The notes: generated by a model not told the origin, from the sequence alone. DNA of 64,000 nt from Scortum barcoo (GCA_023238725.1 CM041536.1:12488271-12552270), one strand, 5' to 3'; counted from the first letter of the stretch, positions 35,828 through 49,688 are shown. Made by a program: numbers and translations.

Positions 35828-36399
35828 TGGATGTATATATAGCAGTGGGAAATAGCTAAGCACATTTACTGTGTACTGTACATTATTAAAAAAAATACAA
35901 GCCTTCATTAAACATGAAAAAAATTTTGATTGAAAAAACATTTTTCAAGAGTGTCTTGGCCAAGATAGGCAGCAATAACAATGAGTTACAAACAGCCTTA
36001 GACAGATAAGACAAAGTGAAACAATAACTTAATTAGAGTCAAAAATACTGTGAAACATCAACACTGTATCTCAGTCAAAGATCAAGGTAAGTAAGTAACT
36101 AAACAAGTTACCACTAACATACTTTGGTTTTTCAGTACAGCAGACTTTGTTACTTATCAGCCAACATATGTGCTATGTATACCAATAAATCTGTAATACA
36201 CTAATATCGGCTAAAGATATCAGTCAGCCAATTTATCAGTTGTGTTTTACTATCACAAATGTCCAGAAACATGTGATCAGCTTATATAATACAAAATATT
36301 TCCTTATATTAAAATGTTTATATGTATATAAAGCAGTTTATCTATAAGATTAAAATTTATTTTTCAAGTTAAGGTATTAAAAATGGGGCAATGTATAAA

Positions 36400-36475
36400 A
36401 ATAAAAAGGACAGTTCTGCATTTTTAAGTCAATTCTGCTGATGTAACTGTACTTTTACTTAAGTAAAATTTTGGA
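36400..36475 (+). mobile_element. hAT-type MITE fragment, CAGTGGTGG family (copy 3)
   Basis: GACAGTTCTGCATTTTTAAG, then CTGCTGATGTAACTGTACTT, TTACTTAAGTAAAATTTTGG: the 3' part of the family. Both ends are lost. Confidence 0.5.
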
Positions 36476-38481
36476 AACATATTTATAAAGAGAAGGAACA
36501 AGCGCCCCTCATGTCGTCCAATCTGTGCACTCAGGTGGCAGTTTTCATTTGGATTCAGCAAAATGAGAATGTGTTGGCTAATGTTCCCAGCTGTAAATAA
36601 CCCTGCTGCATCTACAATTTAAATATAGAATTTGGTCCCGCTGCTTGGAAAGCTATGCATTGCTGTGAAAAGTTCAGCCCCATTAATTAGTGTAAACTTA
36701 ACTGTGGCCCCTTTACAGACGTGGTGTACTCGCTGTGCGCTGGCCTACACGCTGACATGCTCAAATGATCCAACATCAACACACTTGTGGCAGGGTTCAC
36801 ATAGTGGCCTGCAGTGCACGACGAGTGGGCCGTGAGAGCATGCTTTGGTGTGTTTTTTTTTTTTTGACCCCTTTGGATTTGATTGACGGGTAAATGGCTC
36901 AACCAGAATCTTCTTTCCAAGGAATGTGCTCGTGTCTGTCAGAGCAAAGAGCAGCTGGCAGGAGTAAAGACAGAAGATCAAGTCAGCTTTAAGTGTTAGA
37001 ATAAGATCCTCACAGCTCTCCCTGCCATTTAACAGCACACCAGACTGTCTCACTTTAGACGCTCATTAGCAAACCAAGGACTTGTTATTGCAGCGAAGAG
37101 GGAATGCCTGCTCAGGAACAAGACATACTTTATTCACTACAACCTAATGCTGTGATTACACTGATAGACCTGACGCTTAAAAGGAGCCTCTTACGGACAC
37201 AGTGAGGCATGAAACACGTTTTCATAAACACAAGTAATTGCGAACTTGATTCCTTAACTCTTAACATCAGCTATCATTCACATAGCGAGGGGCTGAAATG
37301 CTATTCTGATGGCCCCTTGAGCAGATTCAATGCCAGTGTTCTGCTGAGCTGCAGAGAGAAACACACACACTCACACATTCCCTCAGTCCCTGCCAATTGC
37401 AAGTGTTGAGGTGTTGAGTGTTGATGTATGCATATCCTCTCACATACAGCAGTTAAATTACCAGTGAAGAGGCCTGAAGAGCACTGCTCTCAGACTCTTG
37501 CTAGCTCACTTCCCCCTCAGAATGAATTAACACTCATGTCACCTCAGATTTAAAAAAACAAAAAAAATCATTTAAGGAAGGTTTAGCGTCATTTCTTCAT
37601 GATGAACTATAACAGGACGCTCCCTGTATTAACACCTCCAGTATCATTCCCATTTTACCAAGAAAGTAACTCAAGTGCATTCTGTGGTCTGTGACCTTGA
37701 TCTGGCTGTTTACAGGATAGGACTGACATTACTGACACAGCCCAGCGAGTCAAAATATCACATTACTAATGAAGAGTGAAGAGAATTTGTCTCAGAGATG
37801 AACACGTACATTTACTGCACAAAAAGACTCTGAAACCTGGACTGCAGCCTCTTGGTCAGATGATTGTTGGCTGCAGTGCCAACTACCCCCTGAATAAACC
37901 CTTTTATCTTCAAATCCCCAAACTTTCCTTTAACCCTAATCTATCACCTCACTTATCCTGCATGATTAATCGGGGGCCTTAAATAACCAAGGCAGGCTTG
38001 ATTAATCGAAAGGGGTGAGGTGTTGAGATCTGGCCCTACAGTGAATGTGCAGAGCCAGCACACGCCTCGTACTTCTGTGGCCACTGCCATCTGTCTCCCA
38101 GTGGGACTTGTTCCTCCACAGCGCCCCTTGCGACTATGCAGCTACATTACTAACACATTTTTGACACAAAAAAACACAGATGTCCTTCTGCTACAGGAAA
38201 TCATGCATCCTATTGTACAGTATGTTTGGAGCAGCAATCTGAGAGCTGAAATAACAACAACTTCACAGGCAGTTCATTTCCTCAGATCATCAAAATGTTT
38301 GTGCAGCAGTGCAAGATATAACACTTACTTCTCCCTTCATTATTACATTAAACCTAAAAGGAAAAGTATATGATGTATAACATAACCTCAGTCAGCATGT
38401 GTCAACTGTGCTACCCAGTGAGAGCTGAGACAGAGGCAGAGAGGTCCTCTAATGGTTCCTCTTGGGTAGCAGCCCTGGTGG

Positions 38482-38505
38482 CAGACAGACAGACAGACAG
38501 ACAGG
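38482..38505 (+). repeat. (CAGA)n tetranucleotide repeat
   Basis: Five to six CAGA units inside GGCAGACAG...GGGCAGACAGG. Confidence 0.85.
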
Positions 38506-41181
38506 GCAGACAGGTGGCACACATTTGGCTGTGGTAAATCTCTGCTCTGCTGGCAGAGAGCACACCTCTCTCCAAGCGGCAGTAAATGTGAGCTAATAGT
38601 GTACGCCTTTCACTCTGAAGGTGAGACAGGAAATCGTTCCCTGGAGGAGCTGAGAGGAGTTTCTATGAGTCTGTGTGTGACTCTGTGTGTGTGTGTGTGT
38701 CTTGCAGGGACTACGTGAAACCAAATCAGTCTGGCAGTACTAAAGGCAGACCCAGGCTGATCCTGTCAGTGAGGTTTACAGTCATATGAATACACTTTAC
38801 TTTGTAAATTAAGTAGCTAACCTCTATGGTTCTGGGTCTTAAGTTGACTTACACATAAAGTATCACAGTACCTGTATCATTGTACCTTTTTGTTCCTGTG
38901 ACACATTATTGTGAAGCTTTATCTTCTCAAAACCCTTTGTTATAGGTCCAGTGTCAATGAGTTGCAAGCAGTTCAATCAAAGACTTTTTCTCTTTTCCTC
39001 TCTAATAATGTCTGATTTGAATATTTTTGGAAGCCTGAAGAGGTTAGAAGTTATACAGTGTTCCATAAGATGAAACAGAGATTAGAGAAAAGTTAGAAAT
39101 CTAAACTTGTTTCTTCTTCTTATTCCCTAGAAATGATCTCATGACCTCAGGTCACACGCACCTTTTCTTGCTTCTTACATAACTTACATAAGGCTGCTAA
39201 AATGATGACTGGTTTGCTGGAGCCTGATGCTAATACTGTTTCGTTTCTAAAGAAGAGTCATGTTGAAAATTCTTGTAATTGACCTACAGTTTTTCTAATG
39301 CCGCTAAACAGTGACTGAAAACCTAAAAATTGCAAAACTATGATCAACATTATAGCAACATCTTGATGCAGTCTCTTATATTTACAATTAAGTGATCCAG
39401 AAATGTATACTCATTTATACTCACATTAACCAAAAAAACATTTATCCATTCTAAATTATACTTAAAATACTTACATTGATTTGCCAACTCTGAAAATTTT
39501 CCACAGATCAGTTCAGAAAGGCTACCACAGAGTCTGTAGGTACTCCATCACATTGTCTTATGTTTCTCACGATGGTCAACTATACTGCAAAGTGAAATAA
39601 AAAACACATTTGTCTGTGAATAAAGCCTGCTGGTGTCATGGCTCTATGTGGACATGGGGCCCTTTGATCTATGATGGTAAACCCATAATACTGAGGTGAC
39701 TGTCACTATAAAATTTATGATCACCATTGGATGTCCCAGTTATCAGTCCACAGAACCCTTGTTCTTTTAGGTATCTGCCTTGTCATTTTTTTCCACATTT
39801 GCAGGTTGTGTGAGCCATGAAGAGATATGATAAGATAAGAGATATGGACATCTAATCACTTTACTCACACTGGTTTTCAAGCATTGTATCTATAACTTGT
39901 ATCTAAGACTGGCTAACCAGAGTAGGCAGCAGGGGGCCAACGCCTATGGGGCTGATGTGCTTGCATTAGCCAGGAAACAGTTTAATTAATAGCACAAATA
40001 AACAACTAAGAATAGCTGATTAGGTCCATAATGAAATTCATGTAATAATTATGGCTTGTTTCACACTAGACTCAAACCTCTCTGTATTATTGTTGTGCTA
40101 CATTTCCCACCCATCTGATAATGACACCACATACCGACCTAATGATATCATAAACACTGCAGTTTAATGCGGCTGTTAATACAGCCGTTTTCATCTGATG
40201 TTATTAATTACACACTGATGAAATCCGACAGAGATGCTCCTGGGCTGGACAGAAGCACACGATTACCACTGCCTTTCACATTTCAAGGTAGTAAACACAA
40301 GCCAGTGTAATGTAGTGAGACATCCTCTCTCTCCCTCTCTGAATCGTTTTGTCTTTTCTGCATCACTAGCCATGTAAGGTAGGCTGACGCAGAGATTTTA
40401 TTATTTTTTTGTCTCCTTCACGGGCTTGGACAAGGTCACTTTAATTTTCTGTCTAATCTTTGGTCCATCCCAACGCCAATTATGAGATGAGCTTGAGAAG
40501 ACACGTAACTTGACTAACTAATGGCAGGCTCAATTAGCATTAAAAAGGCAGATATGAAAAGCCATACAAAAGTGATGAAGATACTATTTTCATTCACACA
40601 GCGCTCCTGTTGATGAAAGATATGTATATATTATAGAGTCCCTGATCTGTAATTTTAATTACAATACAAACAGAAGAACAGTGCTGATAACTTCCCACTG
40701 GCGATAGCAACAAAATGTCTATATCAGGAAACGATTACACAACTATAACGTTATGCTCTTCCTTGCACAGATATAATAATATCTAAATATTCCCACCGCT
40801 ATTGTGCTGTCATTACATTGATAAAGACTGCTGCAGCTTAACACAGTTTTACTGGTCAGTGTTTTATTTTCTACTGTGGGTGTGGGGGGAGGGCCGGAGA
40901 GGGGAGGAAGTGAGAGGAACATTCTGTTAATTGGATATCGAGTGTGGCGAACAATAAGCTATGCATGGTGAGATTTGCCTTGGAGAGCCCGGGTAAGGAT
41001 TTGGAAGAAGAGGAGTTATAATTGGCCGTAAGATGAGGAGCTCAAGCCAGCTGTACACGTTCAAACTGTGACATTGGACTCTTATTTCCCTCTTCTCCGT
41101 GAAAATGAGCTCACGATTCGGAGCCTCAGGAGACATAATACATGTCACAGCCTACAATAATGGTTAATTTGAAATCATGTA

Positions 41182-41285
41182 GCACCTCTCTCTCTCTAGC
41201 GGTCTCCCTGGTCTCCCCTTTTCTATTTCACTTCCTCTCTCTCTCCCTTGCTCCCTCTTTCCCTCGCCTTCTCGCTCTTTCCCTG
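41182..41285 (+). repeat. Polypyrimidine tract
   Basis: About 100 bases that are mostly C and T, with CTCTCTCT blocks and few purines. The strand asymmetry makes intramolecular triplex possible. Confidence 0.75.
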
Positions 41286-41731
41286 AAATAACCCATTCAT
41301 CCTAAAAATGGTTTTCATCGTTTTTTGCCTCCACCCCCAGCCCACCCCCGTACGCCATTAGTCCCATCCCTCCATGCTCTAACGACCAAATGCATTTCCT
41401 AGATTTTCTCTATAGCAACCCTTATTATCCTGGAGCTAATGTTTTAAATTCAATTGCAACAATCCATATCCAGGCCAATTTACTGTCTCCTTTTTAAAGG
41501 CGGCCCTCCTAACACAAGCTTTAGAGAGCGCGTCTGCGGAGCGAAGATAAAAGTGGCTGGCTCTCCATATGTACAAGCATCCCGTCCCAAAACAACGCTG
41601 CGTTTGTTGGTAATATATTCACACAGAATGTCTTGACAATACAGCAACCACCTCCTCCACATTTATAAAACACTAAAGCAAATGGGTTCAAACATGTATG
41701 CACATCCTGAAGCCTATAAGTTCATAAATGT

Positions 41732-41733
<2 letters not shown>

Positions 41734-41767
<34 letters not shown>
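41734..41767 (+). repeat. (CA)n microsatellite
   Basis: About 16 CA units after ATGTCCT. Confidence 0.95.
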
Positions 41768-41770
<3 letters not shown>

Positions 41771-42563
41771 CACATGACCTGCATTGCTCCCTTTCCAGCT
41801 GTAGGCAAAACTGCAGCAGTGGCTATTAATGTTTCACAACATAGTGTATCTGTGTCTCTGTCTCCGTTTTTTTTTTTTCAAGGGCACACTGCCAGAGGGA
41901 AAGCGTGGGAGGGGTTTGGTGGAGGGTTGGGTGTTCAGACATAGACAATATTTCCCCCATCTCTCGTGCCTCAATGCTTCACTGCTCGCCAGACTCAATC
42001 ACATGTGTGGTGTGCTTTCATGAATTAATAACGGGCACTTTGGAAGCCTGGCAGCAACATGGTGACCACACGTTGATGGAAGTTTAATGAGCAGCACGGG
42101 GACCGCGCCGCCATGGCACTGGCGGGTCTCTCGGCGCACTAGGCCATGTCCCCAGCCCTCCCCACAGAGCCACAGTGTTTGGGCTCTCATTACCTAGATA
42201 AATATATCTGCCCTCTGGATCAGCCCACAGGCCCTGCTTCCTCCTCCTCTCCCCCCCAGGAGATGCTATCACGGCCCTGATTACACTGCCCTGCCCTTGG
42301 GACAATGGCTGGGCTGGAATCACAAGAACACAAACATCAGTCTCAATTCACTCCTCCTGCTAAATATCAGGCCTAAGCACAGAAGCAGCTTGGACACAGC
42401 ATGACATAGGTTCAGGATTGCCCAGGCAGAGATCACTGAGAACTGTGACTGGAGTAAGGTTCAATGGTGTTTCCAATAGGCAATTATCTCAATCGGATCA
42501 CATTTGGATTCAGGCGGTAGCACAGGGTAATTACGAAGGTCAGTAGCTGAGAGTGTACCCGCT

Positions 42564-42600
42564 CCCTCCTCCTCCTCCTCCTCGTCCTCCTCCTCCTCTT
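42564..42600 (+). repeat. (CCT)n trinucleotide repeat
   Basis: About eleven CCT units, broken once by CGT. Confidence 0.85.
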
Positions 42601-42974
42601 CCCAATGTCTATCTCCCTCTCCTTCTTCCTTCCTTGCTATCCAAGCTCTCTGGGGACTGCCCACTGATGAGTCTCTGAGATGCAACACGCTCATTGATTT
42701 AAGACCCGCCACAGGCATTGATTTGAAATGGCTGAGGTACCAGGGCGCAGAGCACCCTGCCCGTCTTAATGACTAGATCAAATGCATCACACCTCCTCAA
42801 CTGGTCGGTCCAATACTGACTACATTCCACACCAACTACAATCACACAACTAATTCCCTTTTTTGCGCTACTGAATCTATTCTTTGCTCCGTCTTTACTT
42901 TAATCCATAGGAAGTGATTTGATAATTGATATTCACAATGAATTAAATGTTGGGGGGGGGCTGCTAAAACAAAA

Positions 42975-43945
42975 CAGCTTACAAGTACATTTACACAACT
43001 ACTGTACTTAAGCACAATTTTAAAGTAGTATTTGGTATTTCCTTGTAGTATTTGCTTTACTCGACTATTTGTTTGTACAAAGTATTTCCATTTTATGTTA
43101 CCTTCTATTTCTATCCCACTACATTTCAAATTTTTAGAGGGAAATAGAGCTGCTTTTAAGGATTTTTTCTATCATTGTCTAATCTGCAATCTTTTTCTTA
43201 ATATATAATTTCGTCTATGAACTGTGATGCCTTCAGTTTACTTATTTTGTCCAACCTAATTTGGTGTCATATATGAAAAAATAAAACAGCAAATCTTTAC
43301 ATTTTACAAACCGGAACTACAAAATGTTTGACACTTAATTACACTTAATTTAACAATTAATTGATAAGACAAGTAAAACACATTTTGTTATCAGTTATAT
43401 CAGTTTAGCTCTACTGAACTTCGTACATCACTAGATTTATTTGGGAGCCATAGTTACTTTTTACATACAAAACATGTGTTCACTTTAAACTGTGATGTTA
43501 GTGGCAGCTAATGTCGCATTGAGCTTCTAGCCTCACTTCTCTCTAGCTCCACAGCACAGGGTTGTTTTTTTTCTTTTTCTACCATTTTCAGTTATCGTCA
43601 ACCCCAACAAATGCTGACTCAAATAACATCACTTGAAGCAGCTCCCATCAAAGCCACAATAACACTTGACACAACCTTTTTCACATATGTAGTCATACTC
43701 CCCATGACGTTTCAACCACCAAATGTGAAACACCGGGGAAATTCCCCTTTGAAGTGCTGCTTTTAACAAATCAATAATACATAATCAATTTAGTAGAGTC
43801 CATTTACTTTTGACACTTCAACTACATTTTGCTGACAATATTAATGTAATAGTTTGAATGCAGGGCTTTTACTACTTTACTTTTACCAGGTATTTTTACA
43901 CTACTTTTACTTACACAAAGCATCTGAATACATCTTCCACCGCTG
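42975..43945 (+). mobile_element. hAT-type MITE, CAGTGGTGG family (copy 4, long)
   Basis: The left part reads ACAAGTACATTTACACAACT, ACTGTACTTAAGCAC and later CCCACTACATTTCAAA. The right part reads TTTGACACTTCAACTACATT, GTTTGAATGCAGGGCTTTTA and ends CATCTTCCACCGCTG at 43945, an altered TTCCACCACTG terminus. The left terminal nine bases are decayed. At 971 bp it is longer than the copy at 49689, so it is either a longer version or holds extra inserted DNA. Confidence 0.6.
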
Positions 43946-45559
43946 CTCAAAAATGGGACATGCACTATGCACATTAATATACCATAATGGTCTATTGGTG
44001 CAATTTGTATTCAAAGAGTAACTGACGGCTCTGGAGGCAGATGTAATATGCACTTGTAATGAAATGGAAGGGCCTCCTCGAATTCCCCGGCGTGGAGGGG
44101 TCTCTTCGTTTTCTTGCCTCTTGCACCTCTTCCTCTCATGTTTATATAACAGTATAGGCTCAATCATTCTCTCCAGCTGGTTGAAGGTTACCAGGGGCAA
44201 GAGGGGTAACAAATGGGCTCTGCGCACCATCTGAGAGCTAGCAGGCTGAAGGCTGGATAATGGCCTGTCATAATGGACAATATAGGCAGAAACCTCCTGA
44301 GACCAGGAAACCAAAGAACAAGTAGGCTGAATTATTCATGGTTACCATGGCGGCCCGCACAGCTGCATTACATTAGGCTCTTCATTAGCCGTGCCGTATT
44401 CTACAAAAAGCTTGAAACTAAAATATGACCAATATTTCCCATTGAGGGAAGACATTATCATAAGCTCTCAAGGGGGTTTATTCCTGCTTAAATGTGCCTG
44501 AGAGCTGACCTTCCTCACCACAGTAATAATGTGGTGGGGATTAAAATACGATTCCATCCACGACAAGAGCTTCTCATGCTTATTCTAATGATGGCTGCAC
44601 TGTGACAGCTTGGGCTCGCCTGACACTGCAGTCATTTCCCACTAATAAGACACTTAACACAGGGCCGCTCGCTCTTCTCCTCTCTGAATACTGCAATGTG
44701 TTAGACAGAGGTAGGAAGGGAAATTGCACTCCAGGTTTTTATTTGCTTTTCACCTACATGTACAAATCTGTCATGTCACTCAGATTACATTTAGAAGATA
44801 GTATAGAGGGTGGTGTAACACTTTCTATATCACAAAAGGTTGTATGCTTTCTGTATACATACACAGGGGGAATGACTTCAGGTTTAGTTAGAAGTTCAGA
44901 AGAAAGGCACTCTCTCACAAATTTGCAAGTGAGATTAGGCAGTGAATTAATGCCAACATTTAGTTTGTGCATTTAGAAATCTCTCTCAAACAAAAGCCTG
45001 AACTCTGCTCAGTTATTTTCACATTCAAATCCGAATTCAAATTATATTAATTCTGCGCTGCTATCACAGTGCCAACCTTCAAGTCTGAGGCAACAGTGTA
45101 AGAGGAAGGTGGACAGCTCTTTATAACTAGATACTGGAGCAGCATTACCAACGTGCCTCACTTAAAAATGTAATGTTTTGACTTGCGTGCAAATACACCA
45201 CTGCTGCTGCAGGACATAAGATTCTCTCTGTGGATCCACTGGGCTTGAATTCTCCACACAGCCACATAATGGAGTCACAGCTTTCAATAACATATTGTAC
45301 TTCTGCTCATGAATTGTAGAAATAAAATGCAAACACTTGCACTTGACATTCAAAGAAATAACACAAACACAATAACACAAAACCACTGCTACGTTACCTA
45401 TCTCAATAATATACAGACTTACAGACCTATTAACAGAATGATTATCTCTCAAATTATAGTAAAAAAAAATCAAATCAAGTTTGTTTTCACAATCTCTCTC
45501 TCTCTCTCGATCTATTGGGTGCAAATTTAAACCTTTTCTGGGTATTTATCAAGGCCAAA

Positions 45560-45805
45560 CTGAAAGGTATACATGAAGTAACTTAGCCTAAAGCTTAGTT
45601 AGCACTTACATGAGGCTGTTCTTAGGCACCATGGTGTTTTGCTTATAATGACAATGTTTACATTCTGATGTTTACCATGTTAACCACATTTTTACCTGCT
45701 AATTAGCACTAAACATTAAGATTGCTCCTCTGGACACAATGATTCTCTGTACAAAATTTTATGGCAAATTCATCTAGTTGTTGTTGAGATATTTCAGTCT
45801 GTCTG
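45560..45805 (-). repeat. Teleost repeat family B (copy 3, reverse)
   Basis: It ends, on the + strand, with CTAGTTGTTGTTGAGATATT. Upstream are TTACCATGTTAACCACATTT, ACCTGCTAATTAGCACTAAA and TTAGGCACCATGGTGTTTTG. Read in reverse, these are landmarks of the same fish repeat as 24195 and 27590. Confidence 0.55.
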
Positions 45806-46333
45806 ACAGTACATTCACATCCCTAAAGTGATGCTGCTGGAAGGGATATAAATGACTACAAGCTGAATTTCTGCTGGAAATGATACCATGTTTAACGAAT
45901 GAATTTTTTTTCACATATTAAAAATATGACAAAAACAATATTCCACTTTTTACTTATAACATACTTCCTTTTCCATCTTCCAACTTACATTAAGTGCACA
46001 CTGCTGTATTGATTGTTACGTAATTCTAACAAATGATTTAAGCAAAATTTTCTGAGCAGCTTGCACCTCCCAGTTGTTGAAACATGGGAGAGTTGAACGC
46101 ATCAACACGTCAGCAGTGCTGCTATTTCAGTCATTGACCGTTGCACACACAGTCCATCATTTATTCATGGGGGGGCAGTCTGTCAGAACAGCATGGCTCA
46201 TGTTGGCCACTGTACCTCCAAACCTGCAGCTCAGGACTAGCGAACAGCCAGGTTTAAGGGTCATAATACCTTGACAGTCAATGTGACCCATCAGGCGGCT
46301 CTCAATTACTAGAAGCATCTCGTTTTACAGCCA

Positions 46334-46371
46334 CAAAAAAAACAAAAACAAAAACAAAAAAAACAAAAACT
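46334..46371 (+). repeat. A-rich (AAAAAC)n repeat
   Basis: Runs of A separated by single C residues. Confidence 0.85.
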
Positions 46372-46642
46372 GTTTTAATTTAAGCAGCTGCTGAGATATT
46401 TGACAGCAAGACTGGGGCAATTAGTCGTCTCATGTTCTGCTTAATTCCGTAAATGGGACCCAGACATATGTTGGCACACACATCTATTCAGCCTCTCACG
46501 GATGCCACAGACACACACAGCGCACACATACGGGACATTCAACCAGTTATCTATGCATGACCTTTCATACATAAACAAATATGCACAGAGACAGAAACCT
46601 ATCCACCCGTTCAGTCACACACATTAAACCGCACTAACACAT

Positions 46643-46673
<31 letters not shown>

Positions 46674-46676
46674 CAG
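46643..46676 (+). repeat. (CA)n microsatellite, interrupted once
   Basis: About nine CA units, CC, then six more. The surrounding 46470-46620 is also rich in ACACA words. Confidence 0.9.
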
Positions 46677-48534
46677 TTAAGGATCCATTTTCAGGGGAAG
46701 CAAAATGATTAGCACTGCTGAAACACGAGCAGTTATTAAAAAGTCAATACATTGTCATTATAAGTGAAGATTGTTCCCTCAGAGTGAAAATATTGATCCA
46801 TTCATGTGCTTACTGGTCATCGACCCAGCCAGTAATTTGCTCCAAAACAGATTTGAGATATGAGGTTTCTATCCCATGATGGCCTGTATATTCCACACTG
46901 AAACAGTTTCAGTGACTCAATACCATTTAAATATGTCCAAGTCATAATCAATGTCATAATCTCACATGTAATCACGCAGGTATGAGAGGCTTTCATTTTA
47001 TTTTATTTCATTTATTTGTCACCTCACCACAAGGTCCATTTATTAACTAGAGCCATTCTAGATATCATATCACTTGATCACTTGGTCAGCAGATGCCAAA
47101 ATAAAGCCAAGCTGTTGTGGAAAATCCTACAGTGTACATTTACAATTAATTAATCTTGTGTGTTTAATCCATGCAAAAACTGACAAGTAACATGCTTCTC
47201 CAGCTGCAAAGTGTCAAAATAGTGATAGTTACTTAAAAATTGCCATAGTAAAGACTACAGAAATAAAATAGCTAGTTACAATCCATGAATCATAGTTTAA
47301 TTTTTCTGATGCATCAGAGAAGTATACTACTAGAGGAAACAAGTTGCTGTCTTTCAAAACCAAAAATGAGCAAAAATTTCCTGAGTTGCTTGATCAGACA
47401 AAGCCCTGTGCAAATCAAAGCAAACCGATTATCTCTGGACTTCCACCTCCTGTGCTTTCACTCAGCCTCTGTGACAGGTCTGTTTGTCTTAGAAACAATG
47501 CATTATTTAATTGGATATGATTCAGAGGTAATTCAAATGCAGACCTAGTCATAAGAGAGACCTTGAAGATTTATGTTTGCTTAATCCTTTGAATTTGTGT
47601 ATGCTGTGTGATTCAGCAGTGCACTGGAGCAAAACCCAATCATTTGAAAAGAAAAAAAAATGCCCTCTTTAATATTCATAATCCCTTTTGAACTGTAAAC
47701 TCCATCTGTAGTTTAAAGTGATGACTCGTTCAAAGCATAATCTTAATCCTTTTTTACGCAGCTTAGTTCTGAAACCAAAGGGAACTGGGGGAAATTGAAA
47801 GCTGCCATCAATGCAATAAACCAGAATCAAGTACAAGCAGAAGGGCACAATCTAATTCTAATACAAGAGCACTAATGCTGTTCATCTGTGTCCCTCCCTG
47901 CAAAGCAATGTATTGTTACACAAAATGAGCAAAAAAAAATCCACGATCTACCTTAGAAAAGTAGATTCTGTAGAACTGTGAATAATCCAACAGACACAAA
48001 CCAGAAAAAAAGTTTCCAGCAGTAGTTGGTGTTTGATTATATTTTCACTTTCCCTTTGTTCAGGTTTTCCTCAGACTCCCCTGGCTTTGCTGAGTTCACT
48101 GTTCCACACTTCAACTTTGTGTGTTAAATTTAGACCATTGTGCCCTTTAGTTTGGCCCAAAGAGGACATTGCATCGTTCAGCTTCCCTAAATGAACTATA
48201 TTACTGTTCACAAGTATTACAGCAGTGCACCGCAAACTTTGTTCAGGTTATCTTATTTGCATTAAGGTCATTGTAAAAGGTCATTGTAAGAGTAACCATA
48301 AATTGAGATAGCTGGGTCTGAGTTCAACATGACGAGGCAAAAAGCTTGTGTTTTCAGGAGGTCTGTGAAGTAATTTAAAAAGTGAAAAAACAAAACAAAA
48401 CATCAACACAGTCTCTTCACTTCAGTATCAGAATTATTTTAATATTGTCCGATTCTGCACCTTGCCATTTAAATACAACATTAACTGCCAATGTAGTGTG
48501 CTCTATATGTAGCGAAAAGAGGTGGAGATTGCTT

Positions 48535-48660
48535 TCTGTTACAGCTACCATAACCACAATCTTTCCTTACTCTTAACCATGTGTTTTGCAGCCAATCTGT
48601 AACCATATTTTTTTTGCCATAACCACGATCTCGCCCTAAATGTAACCACAGTTGCCATTC
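48535..48660 (-). repeat. Diverged repeat with AACCACAATCTTTC units
   Basis: Three successive related phrases (CCATAACCACAATCTTTCC, CTGTAACCATATTTTTTTTG, CCATAACCACGATCTCGCC) spaced about 50-70 bases apart. They resemble 27663-27870 and are probably an old repeat. Confidence 0.35.
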
Positions 48661-49688
48661 GCAGATATATCAGGAAGGGAGATTTTTAGCAACATAACCA
48701 ACACAAATGCAAAAACAACGGTATTGAACTTAATCTGTGTTTTTTGCAGAATTATCCAAATGTCCAATGACATTTTGCTCTTTTTTGTTACTTTTTATAT
48801 TTCATAATTAGCCTGTTTGCTACCGCAAAACCATCTAGACTTCAACTTGGCTATCAAAAATTCTTTGAACTCAGGCCTGCTGGGGTTTCCATGACTGATT
48901 TGATGCCTCAATCAAAGTATTACTGTAATGTAATTGCTTGAAGTAAATGAGTAATTTGTGTGCATGTAAATGTACTAATTAACATGAGTATTCCCTGCAC
49001 GATCACTGAAGCTGGGGTTAACAACAGGCATACATATCATTATTGTTGCTACGCTGCTGACAACAGAATATCAGCTGCTCAGAATCAGGAAACATGCAGT
49101 TGCTCATTTTGATTATTTTGAGAGGGCTTTTTCTTTTATGGCATTAGGAGGTCTGCGGGTGGCCTCGGCAAACTCAAGAAAGTCACAGAGAGGCAAAATA
49201 CAGAGAGTCCATAGGTGGAGACACTTAAAATTCTTCTAAGAGAGGTGTCAGCTTTTTCTAACTGGATTATGAGAGAAAGTCAAAGCCATCAGGCAGATTA
49301 GCCTGCATCAACACAACGTCTGACCCCAGCTCTGTTTCTCTATGAGAAGCTCAACAGCTGATTCACTGTCCACATAAATGCAAATGATCAAAACATGCTG
49401 TGAACATAGACTTTCTGAGGGTAAATATGGGATCTTTGGCCATTTACAGAGGTAGTGTCTAGAGTCCAGATCCAGATAATCTCTAAGGCAGATTTACAAA
49501 ACACATTAACAATGTGTCTCGAATGCATCTCAAATGACAAGTTTCCCACTGGACATGCAAATAACAATCTACACAAACGATGCATTCATTGCACGGCTGC
49601 TGTAGTGGATTGCACCATATACTGCCTCTATATTGCAGAATATACTCAAACTGTATGCTGCTGCTGTCTCATCTCTGACAAATGACCT

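Larger units (their letters stand above)
28101..36399. other. Gene desert, section 3
   Basis: No coding exon recognised. It holds one GGGCTGCAAC-type repeat (29985), a probable piggyBac end (31385), a 15-C run, a long TG tract at 34597 and a CA tract at 35807. Unique stretches with enhancer-like density of TAAT and GATA sites occur at about 29000-29480 and 32560-32800. Confidence 0.55.
36480..42974. other. Gene desert, section 4
   Basis: No coding exon recognised. Contents: a (GACA)n tract at 38482, a polypyrimidine tract at 41182-41285, a CA tract at 41734, a CCT-triplet tract at 42564, and a G-run at 42952. A weak CTCF-like core (GGCAGCAGGGGGCCAACG) is at 39925-39942. Unique stretches at about 40040-41160 and 41390-41720 look like candidate non-coding elements. 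Confidence 0.55.

Noticed and set aside
36840..36870. T-run at 36852 as possible retrogene poly(A) tail
   Set aside because: No processed-gene sequence with homology or ORF lies beside it, and no target duplication was seen.
38108..38130. Possible CTCF site on the minus strand (AAGGGGCGCTGTGG)
   Set aside because: It has one G too few in the core compared with the consensus, so the match is weak.
43907..44314. 135-residue minus-strand ORF
   Set aside because: It overlaps the end of a MITE and shows no domain.
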